64,000 bases of DNA from Paraburkholderia sp. BL25I1N1 (GTDB lineage: Bacteria > Pseudomonadota > Gammaproteobacteria > Burkholderiales > Burkholderiaceae): positions 186,001 to 250,000 of the forward strand of contig NZ_PVZB01000004.1 of assembly GCF_003002025.1 (NCBI RefSeq), read 5' to 3'. The translations under genes were made by a program, and so were the position numbers. Of this stretch, positions 1 to 8,012 are shown piece by piece. The notes beneath the pieces are model-generated. The model was not told where the DNA came from. It saw only the letters and a program-made list of their open reading frames with translations, and made no database searches. Each line of letters opens with the position of its first letter. Position 1 is the stretch's first letter.

Positions 1-65
1 CGTATCGGAGCGTTCGGCCAGTAACGCCGTGTGAACGGCAACGGCACTACGCTGTTGCTTGCGGT

Positions 66-99
66 AACGCCGGCACAGCGTTCAAGCTGTGCCGGCGTT
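66..99 (-). terminator. Perfect 14-bp hairpin downstream of the phasin gene
   Basis: Arms at 66-79 and 86-99 are exact reverse complements with a six-base loop. It starts 23 bases past the phasin stop codon, where a terminator is expected. There is no strong run of U after the stem on the minus strand, so it may terminate weakly or mainly protect the 3' end of the transcript. Confidence 0.55.
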
Positions 100-121
100 G
101 GGTGATGCTTGAAACTGAAAC

Positions 122-694
122 TTAGACTGCCTTCTTGGCCGAGCGCGATGCTTGTGCGGCGGCTTGCGAAGCTGCCTTCGATGCGGCCGTTGCAGCTGCA
201 TTGAAGTTGCTTTCAGCGATTTCGACAGCTTGCTTGGTGGCCTTGTGGACCGTGTCGTACGTGGTGTTGGCAGCCGTGATAGCCGACTTCAGGACGGCGA
301 CAGCGGTTTCCGAACCAGCCGGTGCATTCTTTGCGACGTTCTCGACGAGCGATTGGACCTTGCGGTTTTGCTCTTCGAATTGCGCTTCCGCGACGCGGGT
401 GAATTCACCTTGCGTTGCCGAAACGATTTCGTACACATGACGGCCGTACGACAGCGCCTTTTCAGCCACCGGCTGTGCAAGGCTTGCTTGCAGTGCCAGC
501 AACTCTTGCGCGTCCTTGACCGACAGGGCGCGTTGGGCATTTTCCTGGCTTTCCGCGAGCGTCGACTTCACGACTTGCAGGTTCAGCTCAACCAGCTTTT
601 CGACGCCTTCAAATGCTTTGGTCGTCAGGCCGAACAACGTTTCAAAGTTGGCTTTCTGGGCTGCGGCGAATTGCTCAGGGGTCAGCAGAGTCAT
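122..694 (-). CDS. phaP: Phasin family protein (PHA granule surface protein)
   Basis: This 190-residue protein has the look of the betaproteobacterial phasins that coat polyhydroxyalkanoate granules and control their size and number. The N-terminus ([20 protein letters not shown]) and the amphipathic, Cys- and Trp-free helical body are typical of the PhaP1 type. The last 35 residues are an Ala/Ser/Lys-rich tail. Length matches the family (about 180-195 residues). The ATG at 694 follows an AGGAG motif nine bases upstream on the coding strand. The gene stands alone with its own promoter at 810-837 and a hairpin downstream. The phasin assignment is by sequence pattern; paralogues are common in this group, so the exact PhaP number is unknown. 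Confidence 0.93.
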   Translation of the reverse strand: MTLLTPEQFAAAQKANFETLFGLTTKAFEGVEKLVELNLQVVKSTLAESQENAQRALSVKDAQELLALQASLAQPVAEKALSYGRHVYEIVSATQGEFTRVAEAQFEEQNRKVQSLVENVAKNAPAGSETAVAVLKSAITAANTTYDTVHKATKQAVEIAESNFNAAATAASKAASQAAAQASRSAKKAV

Positions 695-809
695 GGTTTA
701 CGCTCCTGGAATCGCGGTCTGTCTGTGCGGACCGCATTGGGTGAATGGTGGGACACATTGGTGCATCCCGCCGGACCGCGATGAATTGTGCATCGCAGCA
801 ATGACTGCT

Positions 810-837
810 ATTTTAGGATGGCTGCAAGGAATGTCAA
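810..837 (-). promoter_or_regulatory. Sigma-70 promoter of the phasin gene
   Basis: On the minus strand, TTGACA (832-837) and TAAAAT (810-815) are separated by 16 bases, giving a perfect -35 and a good -10. Transcription would start near 803 and leave a leader of about 110 bases before the ATG at 694. A palindrome sits just upstream of the -35 (845-859). Confidence 0.75.
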
Positions 838-844
838 GTGCTTT

Positions 845-859
845 TTGTGCGTCGCACAA
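845..859. promoter_or_regulatory. Perfect 15-bp palindrome upstream of the phasin promoter
   Basis: TTGTGCG-T-CGCACAA is an exact inverted repeat whose near edge lies 7 bases from the -35 element. Phasin genes are commonly controlled by the PHA-responsive repressor PhaR, but I cannot match this site to a verified PhaR motif, so the regulator is left open. Confidence 0.5.
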
Positions 860-1401
860 TATTAAGAAACTACTGATAAAACATAGCGTTATGCGATCGG
901 CATGACATCTTCATGACGCAGGTCAACTTAATCGCCGCACCGCACTGGTGCTCAATCATGCTGTATTTATTACGAAATGGTAAGGTCTATCTAACCGGCG
1001 GGTGCATGCTTAACGCGGGGCGGCTAACAGCCGGCACTTGTTAAAAAAGCGCTCGATGGCCGTTTCGGTGTAAACCGAAAAGTGTCACGGAACGTTAATG
1101 CTAGATGCTGGTCGAATGCGCGTTGGCGGTCTGCAGCAGGCGTTTAACAACCTCGCTGTTCGACTCCGGCCCGGTTGGTCGGCGGTTTTTGACCGCACGT
1201 GCTCTACCGTATTTCCCCTGATCAAGGTTGCCTCGAAATTGCCGTTATGCTGGAAGAATCACCTCGATTCGGGCATAGGGCGGCAGCGGCGAGGCGTAAT
1301 GCGCCGGCGATCGTTTTTTTCGATCGATGCGCGGCACTTATTCGTGTTTTTGCGATCGGAGCTTACAAGCCGGTTTAAGGAGCGCGTATAAGTGCTTCAA
1401 A
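860..1401. other. Long non-coding interval between phaP and pbpG
   Basis: No convincing gene lies here. The open frame at 1098-1391 has no recognisable domain and no ribosome binding site. The stretch around 840-1080 is visibly richer in A/T than its surroundings. One small inverted repeat is present, TTTCGGT-GTAA-ACCGAAA at 1063-1080. The promoter of the next gene begins at 1402. Confidence 0.5.
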
Positions 1402-1430
1402 TTGCTAATTTTTCGTTGTTTTACTACACT
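1402..1430 (+). promoter_or_regulatory. Probable promoter of the PBP7-type gene
   Basis: TTGCTA (1402-1407) and TACACT (1425-1430) are spaced by 17 bases. The predicted start near 1437 lies 29 bases before the ATG at 1466 and excludes the ATG at 1430 as the translation start. Confidence 0.55.
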
Positions 1431-1465
1431 TGCGGAAACCTCTCGCCGCTCCCTACCGAACACCC

Positions 1466-2662
1466 ATGAAAACCGACATGTTTTCGTCGCTAAAAGTGAT
1501 CCACGGCGCGGCCCGCAGCACCGCGCTGTCGGTGGCCGTCTCCATGGTCATCGCAGCGGCGTTCGCCACGCCCGTGAGCGCTTTTGCCGCCACGCCCGCT
1601 GCAACTGCAAAAACTTCCAAACACGCCAAAGCGGCGAAAAAGCCGGCTGCGGAGTCTGATACCAAGACCAAGGTGTCGAGCAAGGCCTCGAAAGCGACCA
1701 AAGGCGCGGCTGCAAAGACCGTAGCCGCCGCTGACGACGACGCACCGCGCGCGGGCGTCAAGCGCAAGCGCGTCACGTACACGTCGAACGGCCGTCATCA
1801 CTCGGTGGTGCGTCGCATCGCGTACGAACCGCGTCAGCCGAGCGTCGGCCAGGCTTTCGGTCTGCACGAAACGCCGGACGCTCTCATGCTGCGCTCGAGC
1901 GTCGCGTACGTGATCGATCAGAACTCGGGCGAATCGCTGTTCGACAAGAACTCGCGCGCCGTGGTGCCGATCGCGTCGATCACCAAGCTGATGACCGCAA
2001 TGGTGGTGCTGGACTCGAAAGAGGCCATGACCGACCAGATCGAAGTCACGGACGAAGACCGGGATTACGAAAAGAACACTGGCTCGCGTTTGTCGGTGGG
2101 TTCGGTGCTGTCGCGTGAAGATATGCTGCACATCGCGCTGATGGCGTCGGAAAATCGCGCGGCCGCGGCGCTGTCGCGCTATTTCCCGGGCGGCCGTCCG
2201 GCATTTCTCGCGGCTATGAACGCGAAGGCCAGGCAACTTGGCATGACCGACACGCACTTTGAAAACCCCACGGGTTTGACGAGCCAGAACGTGTCGAGCG
2301 CGCGCGATCTCGTGAAGATGGTCAACGCGGCGTACCAGTATCCGTTGATCCGCAAGTTCTCGACCGACCACAGCTACGAGGTGTACACCGGCAAGCGCTC
2401 GCTCGCGTACAACAGCACGAATGCGCTGGTGCGCAATCCGACGTGGGACATTGGCCTGCAAAAGACCGGCTTCATCAACGAAGCGGGTGAGTGCCTCGTG
2501 ATGCAGGCGACCATTCACGGCCGCCCGATGATCATGGTGCTGCTCGACTCGTCGGGTAAGTACTCGCGATTCGCGGACGCCACGCGTCTGCGCACATGGC
2601 TGGATAACGGTGGCGGCGAGCCGCGCATTACCAGCGCGGACGCCGGCGGCCCGGGGACCTGA
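1466..2662 (+). CDS. pbpG: D-alanyl-D-alanine endopeptidase/carboxypeptidase, PBP7 type
   Basis: A 398-residue periplasmic S11 serine peptidase that trims peptidoglycan cross-links or stem peptides. A hydrophobic signal segment (about residues 19-41, ending VSAFAA) is followed by a Lys/Ala-rich low-complexity linker to about residue 105. All three penicillin-binding motifs are present: S171-I-T-K174 (nucleophile), S228-E-N230 and K333-T-G335. The start at 1466 is preferred because an upstream in-frame ATG at 1430 overlaps the promoter and adds a non-signal-like extension. It is longer than E. coli PbpG because of the linker. Distinguishing endopeptidase from DD-carboxypeptidase is inference from resemblance to PbpG. 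It converges on the IclR gene with a strong shared terminator between them. Confidence 0.9.
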   Translation: MKTDMFSSLKVIHGAARSTALSVAVSMVIAAAFATPVSAFAATPAATAKTSKHAKAAKKPAAESDTKTKVSSKASKATKGAAAKTVAAADDDAPRAGVKRKRVTYTSNGRHHSVVRRIAYEPRQPSVGQAFGLHETPDALMLRSSVAYVIDQNSGESLFDKNSRAVVPIASITKLMTAMVVLDSKEAMTDQIEVTDEDRDYEKNTGSRLSVGSVLSREDMLHIALMASENRAAAALSRYFPGGRPAFLAAMNAKARQLGMTDTHFENPTGLTSQNVSSARDLVKMVNAAYQYPLIRKFSTDHSYEVYTGKRSLAYNSTNALVRNPTWDIGLQKTGFINEAGECLVMQATIHGRPMIMVLLDSSGKYSRFADATRLRTWLDNGGGEPRITSADAGGPGT

Positions 2663-2700
2663 AGCGTTTGTTGCGTGGCCGGTTTCCGGCCGGCCGCATG

Positions 2701-2741
2701 AAAACAAAAAGCCTCGCAAAAAATGCGAGGCTTTTTGTTTT
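2701..2741 (+). terminator. Bidirectional terminator between pbpG and the IclR gene
   Basis: Arms 2701-2718 and 2724-2741 form an 18-bp perfect stem with a loop of five A. The GC core (GCCTCGCA/TGCGAGGC) is flanked by A-runs and T-runs, so it works on either strand for the two converging genes. Confidence 0.9.
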
Positions 2742-2765
2742 GAGCGGAAGAAGCGAAGTGCCGGC

Positions 2766-3572
2766 TTACGCGTGATGGCTATGCGAATGGTCTTGCGAGG
2801 GTTGCGGCCGGTAGCCGAGCGACTCCGAGATCATCAATGCGGTCTGGCTAAGCTGGCCAATCCAGGAGTCTTGCAGGCGATCCGCCGGCGCCGACAGCGA
2901 TAGACCGGCGACCAGTTTGCCGGTGTCGTCGTAAATGCCGGCGGCGATGCAGCGCACGCCTAGTTCCAGTTCTTCGTTGTCTCGCGCGCAGGCCTGCTGG
3001 CGCACATGCGACAACTCGCGCTCCAGTTTGGTCAGGTCGGTGATGCTGTTCTGCGTGTGGCCCGACAAGCCGGTGCGGGTGGCGTAGGCCCGCACGCGGG
3101 TGGATTCGTCGGCGGCGAGGAACAGCTTGCCCACCGAGGTCAGATGCAACGGCGCCCGTCCGCCAATCGCCCGCACCACCTGCATGCCGGATCGCTCGGA
3201 ATACGCGCGCTCGATATAGACGATCTCGTCGCCCTGGCGCACCGACAGATTCACCGTCTGGCCCGTCTGACGATGCAGTTCGCGCATCGGCGTGAGCGCC
3301 GCGTCGCGCACCGACAGGCGCGCCTTCACCAGATTGCCCAGCTCGAGCAGGCGCATGCCGAGACGGTAAGTGCCAGGATCCGACCGGTCGACCAGCCGGC
3401 ACATCACCATATCGTTCAGGATGCGGTGCGCGGTGGACGGATGCAGCTCCGTGCGGATGGCGAGTTCTTTCAGGCTGACCGGGTCGCTATGCGCAGCCAG
3501 TGCGTCGAGCAAGCGCATCATGCGTTCGATCACCTGGATCGAAGTTTTGGGATCCGGGTTCGTATCGCTCAT
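2766..3572 (-). CDS. IclR-family transcriptional regulator
   Basis: A 268-residue regulator with an N-terminal winged helix-turn-helix (about residues 12-75, including SLKELAIRTELHPSTAHRIL) and a C-terminal IclR effector-binding domain (about 90-255; DEIVYIERAYSERSGMQV, SVGKLFLAAD and RCIAAGIYDDTGKLVAGLS are typical). The tail is His/Ser-rich. The ATG at 3572 is preferred over an in-frame TTG at 3596. The gene is divergent from lutAB with a 178-base shared interval holding a palindrome at 3644-3661, which suggests it controls lutAB and itself. Effector is unknown; lactate or another 2-hydroxy acid is only a guess from context. Confidence 0.92.
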   Translation of the reverse strand: MSDTNPDPKTSIQVIERMMRLLDALAAHSDPVSLKELAIRTELHPSTAHRILNDMVMCRLVDRSDPGTYRLGMRLLELGNLVKARLSVRDAALTPMRELHRQTGQTVNLSVRQGDEIVYIERAYSERSGMQVVRAIGGRAPLHLTSVGKLFLAADESTRVRAYATRTGLSGHTQNSITDLTKLERELSHVRQQACARDNEELELGVRCIAAGIYDDTGKLVAGLSLSAPADRLQDSWIGQLSQTALMISESLGYRPQPSQDHSHSHHA

Positions 3573-3643
3573 GGGAGGAATCGGTTGACGCGTCAAACAG
3601 CGGAAATTGATTGTATCCCGTATTGTGAAAAGATGGAAAGCGG

Positions 3644-3661
3644 TTGGAACGCCTATTCCAA
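3644..3661. promoter_or_regulatory. Candidate IclR-family operator
   Basis: TTGGAA-CGCCTA-TTCCAA is an exact inverted repeat in the divergent interval between the IclR gene and lutA. It resembles the E. coli IclR box (TGGAA, spacer, TTCCA), with a spacer one base longer. Confidence 0.5.
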
Positions 3662-3750
3662 ATCAGGCCGCTTTCGTCCTATGCCTTCCGGCCGTTGGTA
3701 TTGTGCGGCAAACAGCGGATAATCAGGCACGTTTTCCCGAAGGAGGGCTC

Positions 3751-4473
3751 ATGCGAGTCGGATTGTTCGTTACCTGCCTGATCGACCTGATGCGTCCTGA
3801 GATCGGTTTTTCCGTCATCAAATTGATTGAAGGCGCCGGATTCGAGGTGATGGTGCCGCCTGCGCAAACCTGTTGCGGGCAACCGGCGTACAACTCGGGG
3901 GAGCGGCGCATCGCGCGCGATCTGGCCGAGAAGACCCTGCGCGAGTTCGAGCAGTTCGATTACGTCGTGGTGCCGTCCGGTTCGTGCGGCGGCATGATCC
4001 GCGCGCATTACGGCGACCTCTTCGCCGACGACCCCGAACTGATGAACCGCTTCGGCCGGCTGCGCGCCAAGGTATTCGAACTCACCGATTTCCTTGTCAA
4101 CGTGGCCAAGGTGCAATTGCAGCCGGGCGAGTTCGCGGGGCAGGTCACGTATCACGATTCCTGCTCCGGGCTGCGTGAGCTCGGCGTGAAGGCGCAGCCG
4201 CGCGCCTTGCTGGCGCAGGTCGGCGTGACGGTGAACGAGATGAAGGATTGCGAGCATTGCTGCGGCTTCGGCGGCACGTTCGCGGTCAAGTACGGAGACA
4301 TCTCCACGGCGATCGTCGACGAAAAGTGCGCGAATATTCGGGCGGCCGGTACTGGCACGGTGGTGCTAGGCGACCTTGGCTGCATGCTGAATATTGAGGG
4401 CCGTCTGCGGCGCACCGGCGACGCCACCACGCGCGTGCTGCACATTGCGCAGGTGCTGGCCGGCGACGTATAA
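3751..4473 (+). CDS. lutA: (Fe-S)-binding oxidoreductase subunit, LutA/YkgE family
   Basis: A 240-residue protein with two Cys-rich CCG domains, the pattern of LutA/YkgE and heterodisulfide reductase HdrB-like subunits. The first holds C(10) and the TCCGQPAYNSG segment followed by GSCGG; the second holds HDSCSGLRELG, CEHCCGFGGTFAVK and DLGCMLN. In Bacillus the LutABC complex oxidises L-lactate to pyruvate. The ATG at 3751 is chosen because AGGAGGG lies just before it and the family sequence (MRVGLFVTCL) starts there; an upstream extension in the same frame is not conserved-looking. lutB follows after 100 bases. Electron acceptor and exact substrate are inferred from family. Confidence 0.9.
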   Translation: MRVGLFVTCLIDLMRPEIGFSVIKLIEGAGFEVMVPPAQTCCGQPAYNSGERRIARDLAEKTLREFEQFDYVVVPSGSCGGMIRAHYGDLFADDPELMNRFGRLRAKVFELTDFLVNVAKVQLQPGEFAGQVTYHDSCSGLRELGVKAQPRALLAQVGVTVNEMKDCEHCCGFGGTFAVKYGDISTAIVDEKCANIRAAGTGTVVLGDLGCMLNIEGRLRRTGDATTRVLHIAQVLAGDV

Positions 4474-4573
4474 CGCGGGCTGCCGTAGTTCCGTCGTCTT
4501 CGTCCAGATATGCGCGCTTGACTCGTATCCGCTCGCGCTTCGCCCGTTTTGCCTGATTACGCCTAAGGCCGCC

Positions 4574-5989
4574 ATGCAAGTCCAATCGATGCAATTCAAG
4601 GCACGCGCCGGTCAGAAACTCGCCGACCAGCGCCTGCAGCAGAACCTCACCAAGCTGTCGACCAAGTTCGTGTCGGCTCGCGCCACGGCCATGACCGCGA
4701 TCGATTTTCCCGCCACGCGCGCCGCGCTGAAGGAGCGTCGCAATCGCGCGCTGGAAAATCTCGACGTGTGGCTGGAAACCTTCGAGCGCGAAGCGGCCCG
4801 GCGCGGCGTGACGGTGCTGTTCGCGGAGACGACCCAGGAGGCCGCGCGGCTGGTCGGCGACATTGCGCGCCGGCACGAGGTGAAGAAGGTGATCAAGACC
4901 AAGTCGATGGTCACCGAAGAAATGCGCCTGAATGAAGTGCTCGGGCAGATGGGCGTGCAATCCATCGAAACCGATCTGGGTGAGTACATTCTGCAGATCA
5001 ACGATAACGAGCCACCGAGCCACATCATCGCGCCGGTCGTCCATAAAGATAAGGACGAGATCGCCGACCTGTTCGCGAAGACTCACAACCGCCCACGCCT
5101 GACCGAAATCACTGACATGACGCGCGAAGCCCGCGAGATGCTGCGTCCGCATTTCATGACCGCGGACATGGGCGTGACCGGCGGCAATTTCGTGGTGGCG
5201 GAAACGGGCTCGGTCGTGCTGGTCACGAACGAGGGCAACGAGGGCATGTGCACCGTGATGCCACGCGTGCATGTGGCGGTGACGGGCATCGAGAAAGTGC
5301 TGCCCACACTCGAAGATCTGGCTACGGCGATGCGTCTCCTGCCGCGCTCGGCGACTGGGCAGACCACCTCGAACTATTTTTCCCTGTTGACGGGGCCGCG
5401 CGGCGAGGGCGACCAGGACGGTCCTGAGCATATGTACGTGGTGCTTGTCGACGGCGGGCGCACGGGGCTGATCGGCGGCGACTTCCAAGAGATGCTGAGG
5501 TGCATCCGCTGCGGCGCGTGCATGAACCATTGCCCGGTGTATCAGAAGGTGGGCGGGCATGCGTACGGCTGGGTATATCCCGGCCCGATGGGTTCGGTGT
5601 TGACGCCGAGCTATGTCGGCATCGACAAAGCGCTGGATTTGCCGCAGGCCGCGACGTTGTGTGGCGAGTGCAATAGCGTGTGCCCGGTGGGCATTCCGCT
5701 ATCCGACCTGTTGCGAAAGCTGCGCGAGAAGCAGGTGGAGCGGCGTCTGCGGCCGTGGAAAGAGCGCGCCGGGCTCGCCGTGTGGGGATTCCTGGCGCTG
5801 CATCCGGATGCTTACGCGCTCTTCACTAAGCTGGCTGTGCGTGTGCTGGAACGCATGGGAGGGAGAAACCGGTCTATCGCCAAGCTGCCGCTGGGCGGCG
5901 CGGGCTGGACCAATACACGGGATATACCGGCTCCGGTGGGGCGGACGTTCAGGGAGTTGTACGCGGCGCAGCGCAGCCATATTGGCTGA
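4574..5989 (+). CDS. lutB: Lactate utilization iron-sulfur protein, LutB/YkgF family
   Basis: A 471-residue protein with an N-terminal LUD domain (about residues 60-300; the GVTGGNFVVAETGSVVLVTN segment is characteristic) and a ferredoxin-like module (CIRCGACMNHCP near residue 311 and CGECNSVCPVGIP near 360) that should bind two [4Fe-4S] clusters. The C-terminus resembles the DUF3390 tail of this family. The ATG at 4574 gives the family N-terminus (MQVQSMQFKARA). It sits 100 bases after lutA and is presumably cotranscribed. A lutC gene would be expected next, but the following 223 bases hold no reading frame with that signature and a minus-strand lipoprotein gene comes next. Confidence 0.92.
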   Translation: MQVQSMQFKARAGQKLADQRLQQNLTKLSTKFVSARATAMTAIDFPATRAALKERRNRALENLDVWLETFEREAARRGVTVLFAETTQEAARLVGDIARRHEVKKVIKTKSMVTEEMRLNEVLGQMGVQSIETDLGEYILQINDNEPPSHIIAPVVHKDKDEIADLFAKTHNRPRLTEITDMTREAREMLRPHFMTADMGVTGGNFVVAETGSVVLVTNEGNEGMCTVMPRVHVAVTGIEKVLPTLEDLATAMRLLPRSATGQTTSNYFSLLTGPRGEGDQDGPEHMYVVLVDGGRTGLIGGDFQEMLRCIRCGACMNHCPVYQKVGGHAYGWVYPGPMGSVLTPSYVGIDKALDLPQAATLCGECNSVCPVGIPLSDLLRKLREKQVERRLRPWKERAGLAVWGFLALHPDAYALFTKLAVRVLERMGGRNRSIAKLPLGGAGWTNTRDIPAPVGRTFRELYAAQRSHIG

Positions 5990-6212
5990 CCAAGCGTCGG
6001 TGGGCCGACACTGCTATCGTCTTTTTCTATTCGCTCGGCATTAAGCGACCCGGTGGTTCCGGTATCGCGCTGTCTCGTCTCGCGCCGAACCGCAATGCCG
6101 TCTGCGTGATATCGCCGAAGCCACCCTAATGTAGCGGCTGCAAAAACCAGAGCGCGGTGCGCCTGCGCATCAGCACATGCGTACCGCGCGATAACCATGC
6201 GGTTCGTCCAGA

Positions 6213-6782
6213 TCAGTGGTCCGTCATCTGGCCCGACTGGCGACCCGGCACGCCTCGCACGGGTGCGCCGTTATTGCCGTTGCCGTGACCGCCTCCGCCA
6301 CCGGCCTGCTGCTGCGGGGGTGGCGGTGGCGGCGGGCTGCCACCCCCCGGTCGAGGCGCATTGGATCCGCTAGGTCCGCGCGGGCCACCGACAGCACCCT
6401 GCGGCGGCGGTCCGCCGCGTGATCCGCCGTTCGGCTGACCGTGCCAGCCGCCGTTGTCGCCGTGATTGCCGTTGTTTCCATAATTGCCGTTGTTCGGCCG
6501 ACCCCGATCGGGATAGCCGCCGTAGCCGGGTCCGGGTCCGTAATAGCGGCCCGGCCCGTTGTTGTAGTAGCCGGGGCCGTAGTAGTCGCTATAGCCCATG
6601 TATACGTTGGTTTGCGGCACGACCGGCACACCGGGGGCGTAGCCATCGTAATTGTCATAGCCGCTATAGCCGCCGCCGTAGCCATTGCTATACATGGGCG
6701 TGCCGTCCGGATAGACCGCGCAGCCGCCGAGCAGGGCGGCGACAGCGAGGCAGGCGAGTGGTGCAAAACCAAAGCGTTTCAT
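6213..6782 (-). CDS. Gly/Tyr/Pro/Asn-rich putative lipoprotein, function unknown
   Basis: A 189-residue protein with a lipoprotein signal peptide: MKRF, a hydrophobic run and a lipobox LLGGC with the acylated Cys at residue 21. The mature part is low complexity throughout: Tyr/Gly-rich (YSGYDNY, YYGPGYYNNGPGRYYGPG), then Asn/Gly-rich repeats (NNGNYGNNGNHGDNGG), a Pro tract of seven residues near 149 and a Gly/Asn tail. I recognise no enzymatic domain. It resembles small surface lipoproteins of Burkholderiaceae whose roles are unknown. Anchoring in the outer membrane is inferred from the lipobox. No neighbours suggest a pathway. Confidence 0.8.
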   Translation of the reverse strand: MKRFGFAPLACLAVAALLGGCAVYPDGTPMYSNGYGGGYSGYDNYDGYAPGVPVVPQTNVYMGYSDYYGPGYYNNGPGRYYGPGPGYGGYPDRGRPNNGNYGNNGNHGDNGGWHGQPNGGSRGGPPPQGAVGGPRGPSGSNAPRPGGGSPPPPPPPQQQAGGGGGHGNGNNGAPVRGVPGRQSGQMTDH

Positions 6783-7049
6783 GTGATCGACCGATGCGGG
6801 ATTTTGTTTCTATAAGACCGTTATTATCGCCATCCGTCGCAGGAGCTTTGTATGTGTTTGTAAGGATTTATTTTCTGTGCCATGACCCGTGTGGAACGCC
6901 GTGCGCACCGAAACCTGAATTCACTGTTCCATCCAGAGCAACGCTCTATGTCGCGCCAGTGGGTTTTTCCCGATTGTGAATTTCTATAAGATTTCGACTG
7001 GGCATAGTGGTTAACGAACTCAACTGCCCCAATCGGAACAATCGACATC

Positions 7050-7289
7050 ATGAAAAAGACAATATCGGTGTACTGGCCCCTCGCCATCGTTTTGCCGCTT
7101 GCTGCGGCTGCTTATCTGCATATTTGTGGCAACGCCGCGTCGCGCGCCCCGCAAGCTACCCTCGCGGCCGACCAGTTGACGGCCGAACTCGCGCGTGCCG
7201 TTTCGTACGGCATGATCGACGACGCCTCGACGTTGCCGGCCAAACCGATGCGCGCCGCCACGGCGATGCCGGCGGCGGAAGCGTCGTAA
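7050..7289 (+). CDS. Small putative exported or membrane-anchored protein, unknown
   Basis: A 79-residue frame starting MKKTISVYWPLAIVLPLAAAAYLHIC, which has the Lys-rich start and hydrophobic core (about residues 8-25) of a signal peptide or single membrane anchor. The rest is Ala-rich and hydrophilic with no recognised domain. Its ATG at 7050 is not preceded by a strong ribosome binding site. TATAAG at about 6982-6987 could serve as a -10. It may be an orphan small protein restricted to this genus. I cannot assign a function; it is called as a gene because of the signal-like N-terminus and lack of a competing frame. Confidence 0.55.
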   Translation: MKKTISVYWPLAIVLPLAAAAYLHICGNAASRAPQATLAADQLTAELARAVSYGMIDDASTLPAKPMRAATAMPAAEAS

Positions 7290-7385
7290 GCACGAGGTTG
7301 AGCGCGACCGGGACAGGCCGCTGTACCCACTGCCACGCTCGCGACAGCCGCGCCCCGGCTCCCGGCGAGATTTCGGCCAGCTTTG

Positions 7386-7391
7386 TATAAT
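7386..7391 (+). promoter_or_regulatory. -10 element ahead of the tyrosine phosphatase gene
   Basis: A consensus TATAAT lies 59 bases before the phosphatase ATG in otherwise GC-rich sequence. No good -35 lies at the usual distance, so the promoter may be activator-dependent or weak. Confidence 0.45.
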
Positions 7392-7449
7392 CGCGGCAAC
7401 ATTTATTAACAGTCTGCCTGCGCGCCTCACGCGCCCGAAAAAGCCCTCG

Positions 7450-7947
7450 ATGAAAACCGTATCCATCTGCTTTGTCTGCCTCGGGAACATCTGTCGTTCG
7501 CCGACCGCGGAAGGTGTGATGCGTCATCTGGTCGGCGAGGCGAAGCTCGCGGAACGCATTGTGATCGACTCGGCTGGAACGGGTGACTGGCACATCGGCG
7601 AGCCGCCGGACGAGCGCGCGCAGCAGGCCGCCGGCCGGCGCGGTTATGAGCTCGCCGACTTGCGCGGCCGTCAGATCGCCGCGGCGGATTTCGACCGCTT
7701 CGATCTGCTGATCGCCATGGACGACAAAAACATCGTCGCGTTGCGTCAGATCTGCCCGCCGCAGCAGCGCGACAAGATTCGTCTGCTGATGGAATTTGTT
7801 CCAGAAGGGGATGCCCGCTGGAGCGGCGCCCGCGAAGTCGTCGATCCATATTTCGGCGGCGCGGAAGGTTTCGAGCAAGTGCTGGATCAATGTGAAGTTG
7901 CCTGCCGCGGGCTCATCGCGACGCTGCGTCCCCAATTGCTTGCATAG
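7450..7947 (+). CDS. Low-molecular-weight protein-tyrosine phosphatase
   Basis: A 165-residue cytoplasmic phosphatase of the LMW-PTP/Wzb class that removes phosphate from tyrosine. The P-loop C(X)5RS is intact (C10-LGNIC-R16-S17), the general acid lies in the DPYF motif (D132), and the SAGTGDWHIGEPPDERA and LLIAMDDKN segments are characteristic. Length is normal for the family. There is no adjacent tyrosine kinase or polysaccharide cluster in the window, so its substrate is unknown. It sits directly upstream of iscR in the same direction, but the strong iscR promoter and 134-base gap argue for separate transcription. Confidence 0.93.
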   Translation: MKTVSICFVCLGNICRSPTAEGVMRHLVGEAKLAERIVIDSAGTGDWHIGEPPDERAQQAAGRRGYELADLRGRQIAAADFDRFDLLIAMDDKNIVALRQICPPQQRDKIRLLMEFVPEGDARWSGAREVVDPYFGGAEGFEQVLDQCEVACRGLIATLRPQLLA

Positions 7948-8012
7948 AGTTCGGCGAGAGCGCGCGCCGGGCTGATTCAGCAATTAAGCAAATGACCCAA
8001 ATCGCGGTAGGG

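Noticed and set aside
1098..1391. Possible small gene between phaP and pbpG
   Set aside because: No ribosome binding site, no domain and skewed composition; the following promoter at 1402 serves pbpG.
5990..6212. Remnant of lutC after lutB
   Set aside because: No frame in this interval resembles a LUD domain, so I report lutC as absent and not as a pseudogene.
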